A stretch of DNA of 64,000 bases. Source: Glandiceps talaboti (Eukaryota > Hemichordata > Enteropneusta > Spengelidae). The position numbers were made by a program, and so were the translations under genes. Location: the NCBI RefSeq assembly GCF_964340395.1, contig NC_135551.1, positions 32,138,455 to 32,202,454 of the forward strand, read 5' to 3'. Each line of letters opens with the position of its first letter. The stretch's first letter is position 1. Below, piece by piece: positions 1-10,627 of this stretch. The notes under the pieces are model-generated. The model saw only the letters and a list, made by a program, of their open reading frames with translations. It had not been told where the DNA came from and ran no database searches.

Positions 1-397
1 ACAGTGCAGTATGGAAGTAAGGCAACAGTGCAGTATGGAAGTATGGTAACAGTGCAGTATGGAAGTACGGTAACAGTGCAGTATGGAAGTACGGTAACAG
101 TGCAGTATGGAAGTATGATAACAGTGCAGTATGGAAGTATGGTAACTGCAGTATGGAAGTATGGTAACAGTGCAGTATGGAAGTATGGCAACAGTGCAGT
201 ATGGAAGTATGGTAACAGTGCAGTATGGAAGTATGGTAAGAGTGCAGTATGGAAGTATGGTAACAGTGCAGTATGGAAGTACGGTAACAGTGCAGTATGG
301 AAGTATGGTAACAGTGCAGTATGGAAGTACGGTAACAGTGCAGTATGGAAGTATGGTAACAGTGCAGTATGGCAGTACGGTAACAGTGCAGTATGGA
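1..397. repeat. 24-bp minisatellite (about 16 copies)
   Basis: The unit is acagtgcagt-atggaagtat-ggta, with single-base variants (tatgg/tacgg, ggta/ggca) and one 21-bp copy at about 145. It may continue off the left edge. Because 24 is a multiple of three it is open in several frames (8-residue repeat VQYGSMVT), but it lies in the SASH1-like intron after exon j and is read antisense there. No coding role supported. Confidence 0.95.
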
Positions 398-541
398 ACT
401 TCTGGCTAACGTTACTTCTATTGGCTTCATAAGCACATACAATGAGGTTCACAATAGATATACTGTATTGTCCATTGAGAATTTAATACCAATGTTCTTA
501 GCTAGTAATCCTATATGTCTTTTGTCTCACCTCTGACTCAC

Positions 542-644
542 AACCACTGACTTTCTCTATAGTGTAATACAGATTCTCTTCATTCTCTGATGTTGTGGAT
601 GCCATCGACTTTGTGTCTTCCTCAGTTCCACTTATACTGCCTCT
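542..644 (-). CDS. SASH1: SASH1-like exon j: linker before SH3
   Basis: This 103-nt exon enters in phase 0 and leaves in phase 1. It encodes residues 438-471, RGSISGTEED through IEKVSG. Acceptor ccctatacag, donor GTGGTT|GTGAGT; a weaker donor (AGTG|GTTGTG) three bases earlier is possible. The SGTEEDTKSMASTTSENEEN stretch fits the [20 protein letters not shown] linker of human SASH1. LYYTIEKV is another potential SH2-type motif. The SH3 domain should begin in the next exon, beyond the left edge. This is the last exon visible. Confidence 0.78.
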
Positions 645-985
645 CTGTATAGGGTACAACACAAAATAGTTCCATGAAGAAATTGTCAGGTGTGTGTACA
701 ACCACACACTTACAAGTACCACATACACATGCACTCATACCCATACACAAGCACACTATACATCATACATGTTTTATTTTTTGGTACAGAATCTCATTAG
801 CTCAGATACATTACCAGACATATATGTGTGTTTGTTTTACAGGATTGAGTGCTTGAGTGTCCCTCATTGATTGTCTATGTATAACAATTAGACCAATCAA
901 ATGCCATGTTGATCAGTTAAACAAAGATGTAATTAAGTTGAGGAAGTCTGACCACAGAGTAGAACAACCAATGATGGCTACTTAC
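645..985 (-). other. Intron between exons i and j
   Basis: The interval is 341 bp. It holds an imperfect CACA-rich stretch (700-765, plus strand) and nothing else that I recognise. Confidence 0.7.
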
Positions 986-1581
986 CGATGATATCCTTCT
1001 TATAGCTTCAATAAATCTATTGCTTCTCCTAGCACCTGAATTCCTTTGAAAGTTTCCAGTATTCTGTTCTGGTGATTCACCATTTTCAGTTCTATTTGTA
1101 TTACCTTCTGGTTCAGGAGTCTTTATAGGTGAATCAACACAACTTAGTGAGTTTGTTGGTGACACATCACCATTGGCAACACTCTGTCCATCATCTTTGA
1201 TATCATCAATACAAACATAATGATCTTCACCATTATTCTGTTTCTCATCTGAATCTAAAATTGCTATGGTACTGTCTCCGTCTGGAGAAATTGCATTTTC
1301 AATGTCCACACTTTCATCAGTTTCACTTTTAGAAATGGAAGAGTCAATAGTTGCATATGGAATGTCACCAGAGGATGGTGTATCCTGATTGGCTGAGAGT
1401 ACTGGAGAGGTAACTGGCTCCTGATTGGTTGAGGAATTAGGTGATGAGGGTTCAAAGTCTGCTGGTTCTTCATAAACGTGTATAATCTTGACTTCATTCT
1501 TAGGTGGTGATCTGGGTGATTTGGGTGAGGAGAGGGAGTTTGGGGACAGTGGAGGGGACTTCTTTGACTCAATATCAATTG
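986..1581 (-). CDS. SASH1: SASH1-like exon i: long Ser/Pro-rich disordered exon
   Basis: This 596-nt exon completes Ser239 and encodes residues 240-437, from IDIESKKSPPLSPNSLSS to FIEAIRRISS. Acceptor tttatttcaacag, donor TCATCG|GTAAGT, leaving in phase 0. It holds more than ten SP/TP sites and PxxP stretches near its start. Three tyrosines lie in acidic or hydrophobic contexts typical of SH2 ligands: VYEEP, IPYATI and HYVCI. The middle is strongly acidic and the end basic (ARRSNRFIEAIRRISS), as in human SASH1 just before the SH3 domain (RMSKKYSSS). Probably intrinsically disordered. Sequence identity to vertebrates here is low; assignment rests on splice phase and position. Confidence 0.88.
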
Positions 1582-2165
1582 CTGTTGAAATAAACACAAA
1601 GAGATAACCTAGTTATTGTTTACTTGGCAAGATTAAGAAAATCTAATTGACGTGACACATGTCTAAAATATACTTACTGCAAAACACTGTGTACACACAT
1701 GAAGCCCATAGTATTATTGTTAGCCAGAAACATAGTAAAATATAATACAACACTTTCAGCAATAATTCTATATGTGCTTCACGTACATATAGCTAGTAGA
1801 TTTGCAATAGGTATGTAAGTCCTACCGTACAGAACATTGATAGAGAAATGAGACAATGAGATACATAAACACCTATGTCATCTATTGAATTTCACAAAAT
1901 TGCTGCCATCTTTCCAACTATACATGAATTGAATGTAAATCCACAATACTGTAAGAAGTTCAATGGTTATCACACTAGCCACATTTTCATTATGACTTTG
2001 TATTTTCCATCTTCTTGACAATGCAACAAAAATAAAACATTTCAAGGAAGAATACTGAAGGATATTTTGACAATATCAGAAGACAGAAAACTATCCATAC
2101 CAATATGAACAGAGTCACTAAATGTTGGGTGTTTCAAGCTCTTGGGGGGGGGGGGGTTGACTTAC
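1582..2165 (-). other. Intron between exons h and i, with G13 tract
   Basis: AT-rich intron with no recognised element except a run of 13 G at 2,144-2,156 (plus strand), immediately downstream of the exon h donor on the gene strand. Confidence 0.75.
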
Positions 2166-2283
2166 AATTTGTATAGAAAGTTGATACTCTATCTTCTTTA
2201 GCTTTTTTCTTCTTCCTCAGTGATGGCATCCTGACTTTGAATGATGAATGTCTTGGAGTCCGACTTGGACTGCCATCTTCAGT
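2166..2283 (-). CDS. SASH1: SASH1-like exon h: basic cluster
   Basis: This 118-nt exon enters in phase 0 and leaves in phase 1. It encodes residues 200-238, TEDGSPSRTPRHSSFKVRMP then SLRKKKKAKEDRVSTFYTN, plus one base of Ser239. Acceptor cttccag, donor AAATT|GTAAGT. The basic run SFKVRMPSLRKKKKAK lines up with [21 protein letters not shown] of human SASH1. SPSRTP and RHSS offer phosphosites. A run of 13 C (gene strand; G on plus, 2,144-2,156) starts nine bases into the next intron. Confidence 0.9.
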
Positions 2284-2461
2284 CTGGAAGGAAAGTGACC
2301 ATAGTTAGAAAGAGATCTATCAATGTATACAGCAAGGTTAAGGGGATGTTATAGTAACTTTTAAAATCTTTATAATACCATCTTTCAAACAAAATCCCTA
2401 CCTAGTCTTATGATACAATTAATCATTTCAAACACTCTGGTTAATAAATCTGAATACGTAC

Positions 2462-2545
2462 TTCATCTGCTGACTGTGATGTTGGTGTCCCTGCTTGTTG
2501 CATAACTGTTTGCTCTTTCTTCTTTTCTGCTTCATATTGCATGAG
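2462..2545 (-). CDS. SASH1: SASH1-like exon g
   Basis: This 84-nt exon is phase 0 at both ends and encodes residues 172-199, LMQYEAEKKK through SQSADE. Acceptor gttgttttcag, donor GATGAA|GTACGT. It continues the helix of exon f (human [12 protein letters not shown]), then turns into a Gln/Thr/Ser-rich linker. A symmetric exon, so skipping would keep frame. Confidence 0.9.
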
Positions 2546-3001
2546 CTGAAAACAACAAAACAGTAACTTGAAATAAAAACAAAAGACTTGAGAAATAAAA
2601 ACAAAAGACTTGTACATTTGCTGCCACTGAGGGCCCACTACAAAAGACAACCATTGTAGCTGAGTAGCATTGACAGCTACACAAAGTGAACAGAAATTGA
2701 ACATTGAGTGCTGTATGATTACCTCAGTTTCTCATTTTCATAACACATCGGAGTTTTAAACAAAATAAAAAACCCACCATACACTCAATTGTTACCAATC
2801 TATTAAGATGACACTCACTGCATCATCTATCTATATACTGTACTGAATGTCATTATTAATTACAAAAAAATGTACTTCAAAATATGATATAATTATGAAA
2901 TTTCTGAAAAGAAGTTTAGGATATGACAATAGTTTGCCTAATTGTGAACTACATTACTATGAAATACCCTGTGAATCTCAAGGATGATATTTCAGACTGT
3001 T

Positions 3002-3411
3002 GTACTTACCCTAGCCAATGCCTGGTCTATAGTGATGGCTTTGTATTTACCCTAGCCAATGCCTGGTCTATAGTGATGGCTTTGTACTTACCCTAGCCAA
3101 TGCCTGGTCTATAGTGATGGCTTTGTATTTACCCTAGCCAATGCCTGGTCTATAGTGATGGCTTTGTACTTACCCTAGCCAATGCCTGGTCTATAGTGAT
3201 GGCTTTGTATTTACCCTAGCCAATGCCTGGTCTATAGTGATGGCTTTGTACTTACCCTAGCCAATGCCTGGTCTATAGTGATGGCTTTGTATTTACCCTA
3301 GCCAATGCCTGGTCTATAGTGATGGCTTTGTACTTACCCTAGCCAATGCCTGGTCTATAGTGATGGCTTTGTACTTACCCTAGCCAATGCCTGGTCTATA
3401 GTGATGGCTTT
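3002..3411 (-). repeat. Exon-derived minisatellite: tandem ladder of ten 5' splice sites
   Basis: About ten head-to-tail copies of a 41-bp unit are present. On the gene strand each unit is 33 nt of the end of exon f followed by the first 8 nt of the intron. Donor-containing positions step by exactly 41 (start of the reversed donor at 3005, 3046, 3087, 3128, 3169, 3210, 3251, 3292, 3333, 3374). Donors alternate between GTAAGT (3005, 3087, 3169, 3251, 3333) and GTAAAT (3046, 3128, 3210, 3292), with GTAAGT again at 3374, which points to spread as an 82-bp dimer. Apart from this base the copies look identical, so expansion or homogenisation is recent. The array begins inside coding sequence. Confidence 0.95.
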
Positions 3412-3482
3412 TTCTTTGACTAGGTTCATCAAAGTTATTCTGTCATCATCACTCATGGTGATATCACTGGCATTGAATTCCG
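3379..3482 (-). CDS. SASH1: SASH1-like exon f: [10 protein letters not shown]...ALAR signature
   Basis: This 104-nt exon completes Ala137 and encodes residues 138-171, [10 protein letters not shown] through QALAR. It matches human SASH1 SEITMSDEERIQLM...[14 protein letters not shown] nearly residue for residue and is the strongest family signature in the window. Acceptor tcagtttcag; the exon-proximal donor is GCTAGG|GTAAGTAC and joins exon g in phase 0. The 3' end of this exon, with its donor, is tandemly repeated about nine more times into the intron (3,002-3,411). Use of a later donor would read ...[11 protein letters not shown] and then stop, so the exon-proximal site is the one that gives the family protein. 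Confidence 0.93.
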
Positions 3483-3856
3483 CTGAAACTGAAGAAGGAA
3501 AAAAAAGAATAAATGTCTTTTTAAATTAACCAGGTGTAAAACGCAATTCTACCAGATGTTATTAATCTATGACAAACACTGCCCTCAGTGTTCACTGATG
3601 TACAATGTGGAGTAATAACTTTGTACATGACAATTTTTGCCTTGCACAATATCAATACAAAAAAGGAACCAAATATTTTGTTATTCAAAAATTCATTAAT
3701 GTATAAATGACTACAACATATTGACTATTTCCATTTAGAACATCATCAACACACACAACACTAATTTTGTATGACCATAAAAGTTGAGAAATGGACAGAG
3801 TCTGGATATATCATATCTGACGAATATTCAATGGTTGAATCTGAAATAGGACTGAC

Positions 3857-3973
3857 CTTCTGTCATTTTGACAGGTTTTGCCTTGTTGGCTGACTTTTCT
3901 TTCTTGAATGGTTTCTTGATAAGTTTTCCTATTCTTCCTTTCTTTCTTAGTTCTCCATCTGATAAACCACTCT
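3857..3973 (-). CDS. SASH1: SASH1-like exon e: basic Lys-rich segment
   Basis: This 117-nt exon enters in phase 1 and leaves in phase 1. It encodes the end of Glu98, residues 99-136 (SGLSDGELRK ... KPVKMTE) and one base of Ala137. Acceptor ttatataacag, donor GAAG|GTCAGT. The middle, KKGRIGKLIKKPFKKEKSANKAK, is strongly basic and corresponds to the DWKKKNKYFWQNFRKNQK stretch of human SASH1. It may be a nuclear-localisation or membrane-contact segment; that is inference. Confidence 0.88.
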
Positions 3974-4489
3974 CTGTTATATAAACATACAAAATCAGTT
4001 CAAATAAAAAAAGGAGACTTTGATTGATTATTTCATACACTAGCTCATTCATGCTAAAATAAGAAAATGGTAACATTACATTCAGTACTTTAACAAGGAG
4101 AAGTCTTTTATCAAGGTCACTTGTACATGGCTATTGGTGCCATATAATCATGGAAATTGATAAAACACTGCTTTGTTTAACAGCTTTGAAATCTGATTTG
4201 TAAGAAAGCATTTCAGTTTGCAGAGAGTGATAACAGTGTATATGCTTACATACAATACAGTACATGCATCATGTCAACAAGAGTTAGTACACTTCAATCT
4301 ATATCTGAAATATTCATAGCATGTATTGGTTTTATTTCAAGGCTCAAATGATAAATTTTGGAAAAAAATAATGAGTAGGATAACATTTCTATAACTTAAT
4401 CACACAATATGTTGCTATGGATACTAAACTCACTGACTAATATTTTGTATGACTGTGAATCATTAATCATTATTCTAGGAGTTCCCTTT

Positions 4490-4498
4490 GTCTGTCTA

Positions 4499-4531
<33 letters not shown>

Positions 4532-4532
4532 T
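4490..4532. repeat. (TCTG)n microsatellite
   Basis: About ten tctg units, preceded by one tcta unit, in the intron between exons d and e. Confidence 0.9.
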
Positions 4533-5654
4533 TTTGAATTGTGTAGGGAATGTTTATGAGACAAGGAATAACTAATTAGATTTTGGTAGAGATACGGATT
4601 TCAAATTTAGTCAAGTTTCAGGGACTTAATGATTAGCTTTGTCATATAAACATATATATATCATGGTTGTACACTTTTGTGTCTTTTATTTCACAAACTG
4701 ATTCCACCCATTGATATTCAGCATCACCTCAGAACTATCTTCAATTTATTTCACTTTGCCAAAAAACAGACACAATTCACACTTGCCAGTGGGTAATGTC
4801 TTCAAGCTGCAATGTGCAATGGTAATTATAGGATTTACTGCACTTTACACTTGGCAATGTCCATTAAGTTGTCATAGTCACCTCAGTCTTATTTAGTATT
4901 CTACTCTTTACTGTATAAAATGTATACTACTCTAAATAGCTGATTTACCTCAACACAATCACAAGTTAGAACATTTTATTCAAGGTTCACTAAACTTTTT
5001 CCAGTACATTTATTTGCAAGTATTGTTCAAGCTTCTGCTGAAGTCTCAGGCATCACTGACTAAATTGTTCATGCAAACATTTTTGTGTAGTTCAAAGTGT
5101 ACCTCAACACTTCATCAACCACTACTGTCATATCTTTTTCATCCTCTGTAAAGTGAACTATTCACTTTAAAGGTCACTTTCCTGTTATTACATCAAATGT
5201 TTTTCAAATTATCAATAAATGAATTTTGGAAATTACTGCTTTGGAAATGGGAAGTATTAAAGAAGATTGTATTTATACAGTATGTTTGGAAAATTTCTAA
5301 ATTTTAAGTAGATAAAAATGCAAATGTACCACAGTGCCATTTTAAAAAAAAGAGAATGCAAGTCAATTTTGTTACTCAATGACTACAGACACAAAACAAC
5401 TTCAAAAATATTAGTGAGGAAAGAGTTGTGAGTGACAGCATCAAAGTATGTAACCACCATGTTAAAATATCTCATGAAATCATAAATTTTCTCAAATCAG
5501 ACATGGAAGTAAACATATTTTGACATAGTGTACGGTTTACCGGTATGTCATAAATATTACTGTACAGGAATTTGATGCCAAATTATCAAACATACCTCAT
5601 GCGATAAATTGGTTTGTAGCTTTCGGCTCAATGAATAATCTATCTGTGTAATCA

Positions 5655-6125
5655 TCACACACTGACTTACAGATGGAATGTGTTCATATGTACAGTCTAC
5701 ATGTATATCCATCACACACTGACTTACTGATGGAATGTGTTCATACAGTCTATATACAATCTAATGTACAGTCTATATCCATCACACACTGACTTACTGA
5801 TAGAATGTGTTCCAAAATACAGTCTATATCCATCACATACTGACTTACAGATGGAATGTGTTCATACAGTCTATATCCATCACACACTGACTTACTGATG
5901 GAATGTGTTCATATGTACAGTCTATATCTATCACACACTGACTTACAGATGGAATGTGTTCATACAGTCTATATCCATCACACACCGACTTACTGATGGA
6001 ATGTGTTCATATGTACAGTCTATATCCATCACACACTGACTTACAGATGGAATGTGTTCATATGTACAGTCTATATCCATCACACACTGACTTACTGATG
6101 GAATGTGTTCATATAGTCTATATAC
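5655..6125. repeat. Minisatellite, about 45-65 bp units, nine copies
   Basis: The core is tcacacactgacttac-(a/t)-gatggaatgtgttcata followed by tgtacagtctatatcca of variable length. Each copy contains gacttac, which on the gene (minus) strand reads GTAAGTC, a consensus-like 5' splice site. It lies inside the d-e intron. Copies differ by small insertions and deletions. Confidence 0.9.
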
Positions 6126-6185
6126 AATCTAATATACATGTATATAGCATGCAAAATAATTAAAGAAATTTGAGTTTGTTGTGTA

Positions 6186-6430
6186 TATCTACTAACTTAA
6201 ATCATGTAACTCTAACAATGTGTACAGTACATGTACTAACTTAAATCATGTAACACTAACAATCTGTAGAGTACATGTACTAACTTAAATCATGTAACTC
6301 TAACAATGTGTAGGGTACATGTACTAACTTAAATTATATAATTCTAACAATGTGTAGGGTATTAACTTAGCATACAACTCTAGTGAAGTAAGACAGTTTG
6401 ATACAAAACAATGTGTCTGGTACTAACTTA
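6186..6430. repeat. 44-bp minisatellite, about four copies, decaying
   Basis: The unit is tactaacttaaatcatgtaa then ctctaacaatgtgtacagtacatg. Four clear copies, then two partial diverged ones. It directly follows the 5.65-6.13 kb array. Confidence 0.85.
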
Positions 6431-7544
6431 TCAATTTGATATGAACAGAATGCAAATAGTGAATACAGAGACATACAGTTATACACATATACACTTCAAA
6501 CTGAATATATTTGGCTGATGTACTTCTTACACAAAATGTTGAACTGTTTCTTATTTCTGCCTCAGTTATTACCTTTGTAGAATATGCAACCTACTCTAGT
6601 AACTAACATAAACTACACTCGACCAAAAATTTGTTGAGAATTTCAGAAATTTAGTTACGTAGTTATGCAAACATTGCATCCAAGAAACAACTTAGAGTCT
6701 GTATTAATCTGATATACAATCACTTTTACTTTGAAAGTAAACTAGATTTCCTGTGAGGACTACCTCACAGGAAATTTTCCTTTCTGATAGAATGAGGTCT
6801 TCATATTTTACACTAAATATTATAATAGTGAGGCAATGTTATCTCTATAGAGTTCTTTCAAAGCAAAATACATACAAATAACAAAATATCTGATCTCCTT
6901 TATGACCTTGGCCATGATTGTCAAGGTTGGATGACATTTCAAGTCAAAATGTAAAATAAATTATCAATGGGGTTGACTAAAGTTTGGACAACCTTTATAC
7001 TTGACAATCAAACTAAAGGGTTAGGTTTGGGGGTTGGCACAGGTATGGACTCCCTAACACATACTAATTTAGTCTCACTGACTTGAATGATCCACCTGAC
7101 TGCAGATGTTAATGGTGTTTATAATGTTCCAAATAGCTAAGGTGAAAAAAATTGTGTTTTGAGTTAATTTTGGACAAAAATGTTAATGTGAAACTAAATT
7201 TAACTACACTAATTCTACAAAATTGTTAGCACTGTAAGTATCACTGCACACAGAGTAGTTTGTATGTAACACTGACTCTAACCTTGTGGTGAACTGCACC
7301 AAGTGACAAAACCTGGCAGACAGCCAACACTTACATAATACGCTGTCAGAGAAAAATAGGGGAGGTATGAAAACAACAACAAATAGACAGATCAAAGACA
7401 AAATCATAATAATAGTATGAATCTGAAATTGTTGGAATTGAAAGGAAAATATGAAAATTAAATAAACTCACAAAAAAGTCACAGAATGGGTTGGATTGAA
7501 ACAAAGTGTATCGTAGTATTGATAAATGAAATACATGTACATAC
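6431..7544 (-). other. Intron sequence without recognised elements
   Basis: AT-rich remainder of the d-e intron. A short inverted repeat at about 6,748-6,780 (tttcctgtgagg ... cctcacaggaaa) could form a 12-bp-stem hairpin. Nothing else seen. Confidence 0.5.
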
Positions 7545-7567
7545 CTTCAGACTTGGGTGTTACAACT
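7545..7567 (-). CDS. SASH1: SASH1-like exon d: 23-nt microexon
   Basis: This is a 23-nt exon with acceptor cttttcag and donor GAAG|GTATGT. It supplies the last base of Arg90, codons for VVTPKSE (91-97) and the first base of Glu98. Both flanking phases (2 in, 1 out) fit neighbouring exons c and e exactly. Because 23 is not a multiple of three, skipping it would shift the frame, so it must be included in full-length mRNA. TPKS is a potential proline-directed phosphosite. Confidence 0.8.
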
Positions 7568-7782
7568 CTGAAAAGCAAAATAGACAACACAACAGGTTAG
7601 ATGATGTTATTGGTTTGACTGAATGTAAAACTTTATAAAACTTTACACTGGCCTTGACACTAACTGGCTTTGATACTATCTGGCCTTGCAGTCACCCTCC
7701 ATAGTGTTATCATGTATGACATCAATAATACTGTAGAAAGTTTATGTAAATAGACGACTACCTGAATATCCTTTGTGGAAAC

Positions 7783-7785
7783 ATG

Positions 7786-7826
<41 letters not shown>

Positions 7827-7862
7827 CGTGCGTGCGTGTGTGTGTGCGCACGCGCGTATGCA
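7783..7862. repeat. (TG)n/(CGTG)n microsatellite
   Basis: A TG run passes into cgtg units and then gcgcacgcgcg, giving a short alternating purine-pyrimidine tract of Z-DNA-forming type. Confidence 0.9.
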
Positions 7863-8866
7863 TGTACATGTACCGGTATGCAGGCTAACAACTCACTTGT
7901 AGAACATTTGACCCTACAGTTGTATGCTACAGAGTTCAAATAAGTTAGCATGTAATTGGTTTCAAAGTCTGTAAACACAGTTAAACTAATAGCAAGCATA
8001 AACTTGAATTAGTCATACTGTATACAAAGTGTGACCAGCTATTTGTGTATGCCAGCAGGGAAACATAAATCAGTTTAAATGCAGTTTGATTGTTATATTT
8101 TACATTATTCTATACAATTTCAAGCTGTAATGGTTTGGATTTCATTGGTTTTGTTTATGTGTTTACAACACCACCTGCCCTGGAGAACTCTCAAGTGTGC
8201 TAAAACATCTGCTGATAAATTGTTAAGTTGCTTAAATTCAGTTTAACTATGGTGATGAAATAGCATTACTTTGTCAAAACATTGTACCCTATAAAGTTAG
8301 CTATAGAGTACAACTCTTCATACAAAATACACCATGGCTTAAGTCAGCTGTACAACACTGTAAAAGTAGTTTTTCTTTTCATAGTTTGAAAAGATCCACA
8401 TCCAATTTTGTTCCTCATTCGAGAAGAAAGGACATTTTACAAATTACTTTATGTCCAAGAGCTGACTATTAAAGTTCGCAATTTAAAAAAAGAATTTAGT
8501 CACTTTGCTGTTGACTTATAGAACTTACAAAACACTTTCAAAATCTGTTCATTGACTTTCATATATCTTTTATCAACGCATACACATACTCTAACCTTCA
8601 ATTTATGGTATTTCCTGTGCAAGAGGTTTCCATATACATGACAATAACTTCATCACATTACTAAACTAAACACCACAATGGGTATAACATATCCTTACAG
8701 CAAAAGTTCCCTTTACACTTCCAACTAACACCAACCAAAGAACCTACCACTAATTAGTTCTTGGAAGAGTGATGCAATAATTCCGCTCTATGCCATTTAT
8801 TCAGAGTTAATGCTGGAAATTCCCATTAAACAAACCCAGTACTATAAAAATAATAGGTGCTGCCAA

Positions 8867-8935
8867 CAGTAATAATAATCTTTATTTATACTGGATAGTT
8901 CTTTAAGCATATAAACACTTGTCTCCCAAGAAGTG
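8867..8935 (-). mobile_element. Retroposon 3' tail (minus orientation)
   Basis: On the minus strand the segment reads cactgcacttcttgggagac ... actatccagtataaataaag then attattattac. A short-period ATT tail behind a TATAAATAAAG end is the usual 3' terminus of many invertebrate LINE/SINE retroposons. Family not identified; no reverse transcriptase is visible. Confidence 0.45.
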
Positions 8936-9186
8936 CAGTGATGGCCATCCCACTATGCTAATGTACAGATCTGCAATTCATATGAAACTCCTCCTAGATG
9001 AACCCACACCTAATTATCTAGAAATCGTTAGCTTGGAATCCATGAAGATGGGGATTTTAAGTTTCCATATGGACTCCAGGCTAAGAAATTTTAGCCTTGA
9101 TCAAGTTGATCTTTTAAGTTTTAGGTCTTAGCATGTTAGATATTTGTAACACATGTCTGTGACTTGGAGAATATATTGTTCATGGT

Positions 9187-9455
9187 TCCAAGAATCAATA
9201 GGACAGTACAATATAGTAACTTTGGAATGATAAATTGGAAGTGAATGCAACATTTCGTTCCATCTACTACGGACCTTGATCATGCAATGATTTAGTTATT
9301 CAGTGTTGATCTCTCTGTGTGGACTCTCTCAATTCTGAATAATTAAATCATTGCGTCATCAAGGACCGTAGTAGACAGATCGAAACATTGCATTTGTTTC
9401 CAATTTATCGTTCAAAAGTAACTATATTGTGCTGCCTACTTCTATGATTTCCTTG
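9187..9455. mobile_element. Foldback (inverted-repeat) element, ~117-bp arms
   Basis: The left arm (9,187-9,303) and right arm (9,335-9,455) are imperfect inverted copies around a ~31-bp loop. Shared blocks include acaatatagt-(a/t)-act-t, cgataaattgga, ctactacgg-accttgat and gcaatgattta. Outward-facing strands of both arms read aaggtccgtagtagatgga-acgaaat or its variant, which resembles the stem II and GAAA part of a hammerhead ribozyme. No target-site duplication was established. Confidence 0.7.
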
Positions 9456-10627
9456 ACTCTAAAGTGACTACATCTGTGTTTTGCTGATATGTACTAAACT
9501 CAAAGAACGCCTGATAATGTTATTACCTAGAAATGAAAGAAAAAATTCCATCCAGGCAATCGTAAAAGAATAACAAGCCGACTATATGTCTTCAACTGGC
9601 ATGTGTACATTACAATCAAAACACTTGGTAATCTGTCAAAAGTTCATATTTATAACTGTTTTGCCCTAGTTTACTTGATCTATTCATAGTCTAAATCCAC
9701 AGTAGGTGGTTGTGTGACCTGAAATCAATGCTGGACATCCTCTACCTACATTGTTAGCTTGGAGTGTTGGACAGCAGTAACAAATCTTCAAAATTATTCA
9801 CATTTCTTAGCATTTGGTTTATAAATTTGAATGAGCGATAAAAAGCCACACTACCACATATCATCAGATAAAGCAATTCCAATCTCAAACTTGATAATTT
9901 AGACATTTTAACCTTGATCTAAGTTTATAGGAACATGATACTAGCCTCAAACTGTGTTGTGATTTCTATTCTCAAGGACATGGGAAGTATATTGAGTCAT
10001 AAGTTGAAGGCAACAGGAAGGATTTATACATTTTAAACCACTTTACTGACAGAATAATGTTGTAATAGGTAAATTAGAAATGTTATAAAACCATTGGTTG
10101 GTCAAGTAGTTATCAAATATTACTATTTACAAAGCAATACATGTTATACAGGCTGTCCTTGACTTGACTTGGAAAAATGTCAACAAACCAGAAAGTAAGG
10201 AGATTAATGGACTGTAGACAGGAAAGTATGCCATCAATTATATGTTAAAAGCATGATGGAAAAGTTTACAGTATGAACAGAAAATTACTTGAGATCAAAA
10301 AACTGATAAAGCCAAATTTTTATGACGAAATTGATCTGAGATGGTATATTTTGCTAGACACTCTATCACAAAATTGTGGATTTCAGTGAATATCTTTCTG
10401 ATTGTGTAAAAATCTATTAATATTTTCCATCTTCCTGACCTAACTACGGTAGGATAGTTACAAACATTGTATAACACAGACAACAGTTTCAAAATTGAGA
10501 ATATAGCGTATGTGTTGAGACATTGTTTTGACTGGGTGTGGAGCCAAGAGGCTACCATAACAGCCAGCCGGTACATGCACACACACACAGGATGAATCAT
10601 TGTTTACAAACAAAACTCACACCATAC

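Noticed and set aside
4-432. 142-codon ORF with WKYGNSAV repeats
   Set aside because: 24-bp minisatellite, open in several frames.
6186-6365. Yeast-type branch point TACTAAC in each repeat
   Set aside because: It lies on the plus strand, opposite to the only gene here, so it cannot serve its splicing.
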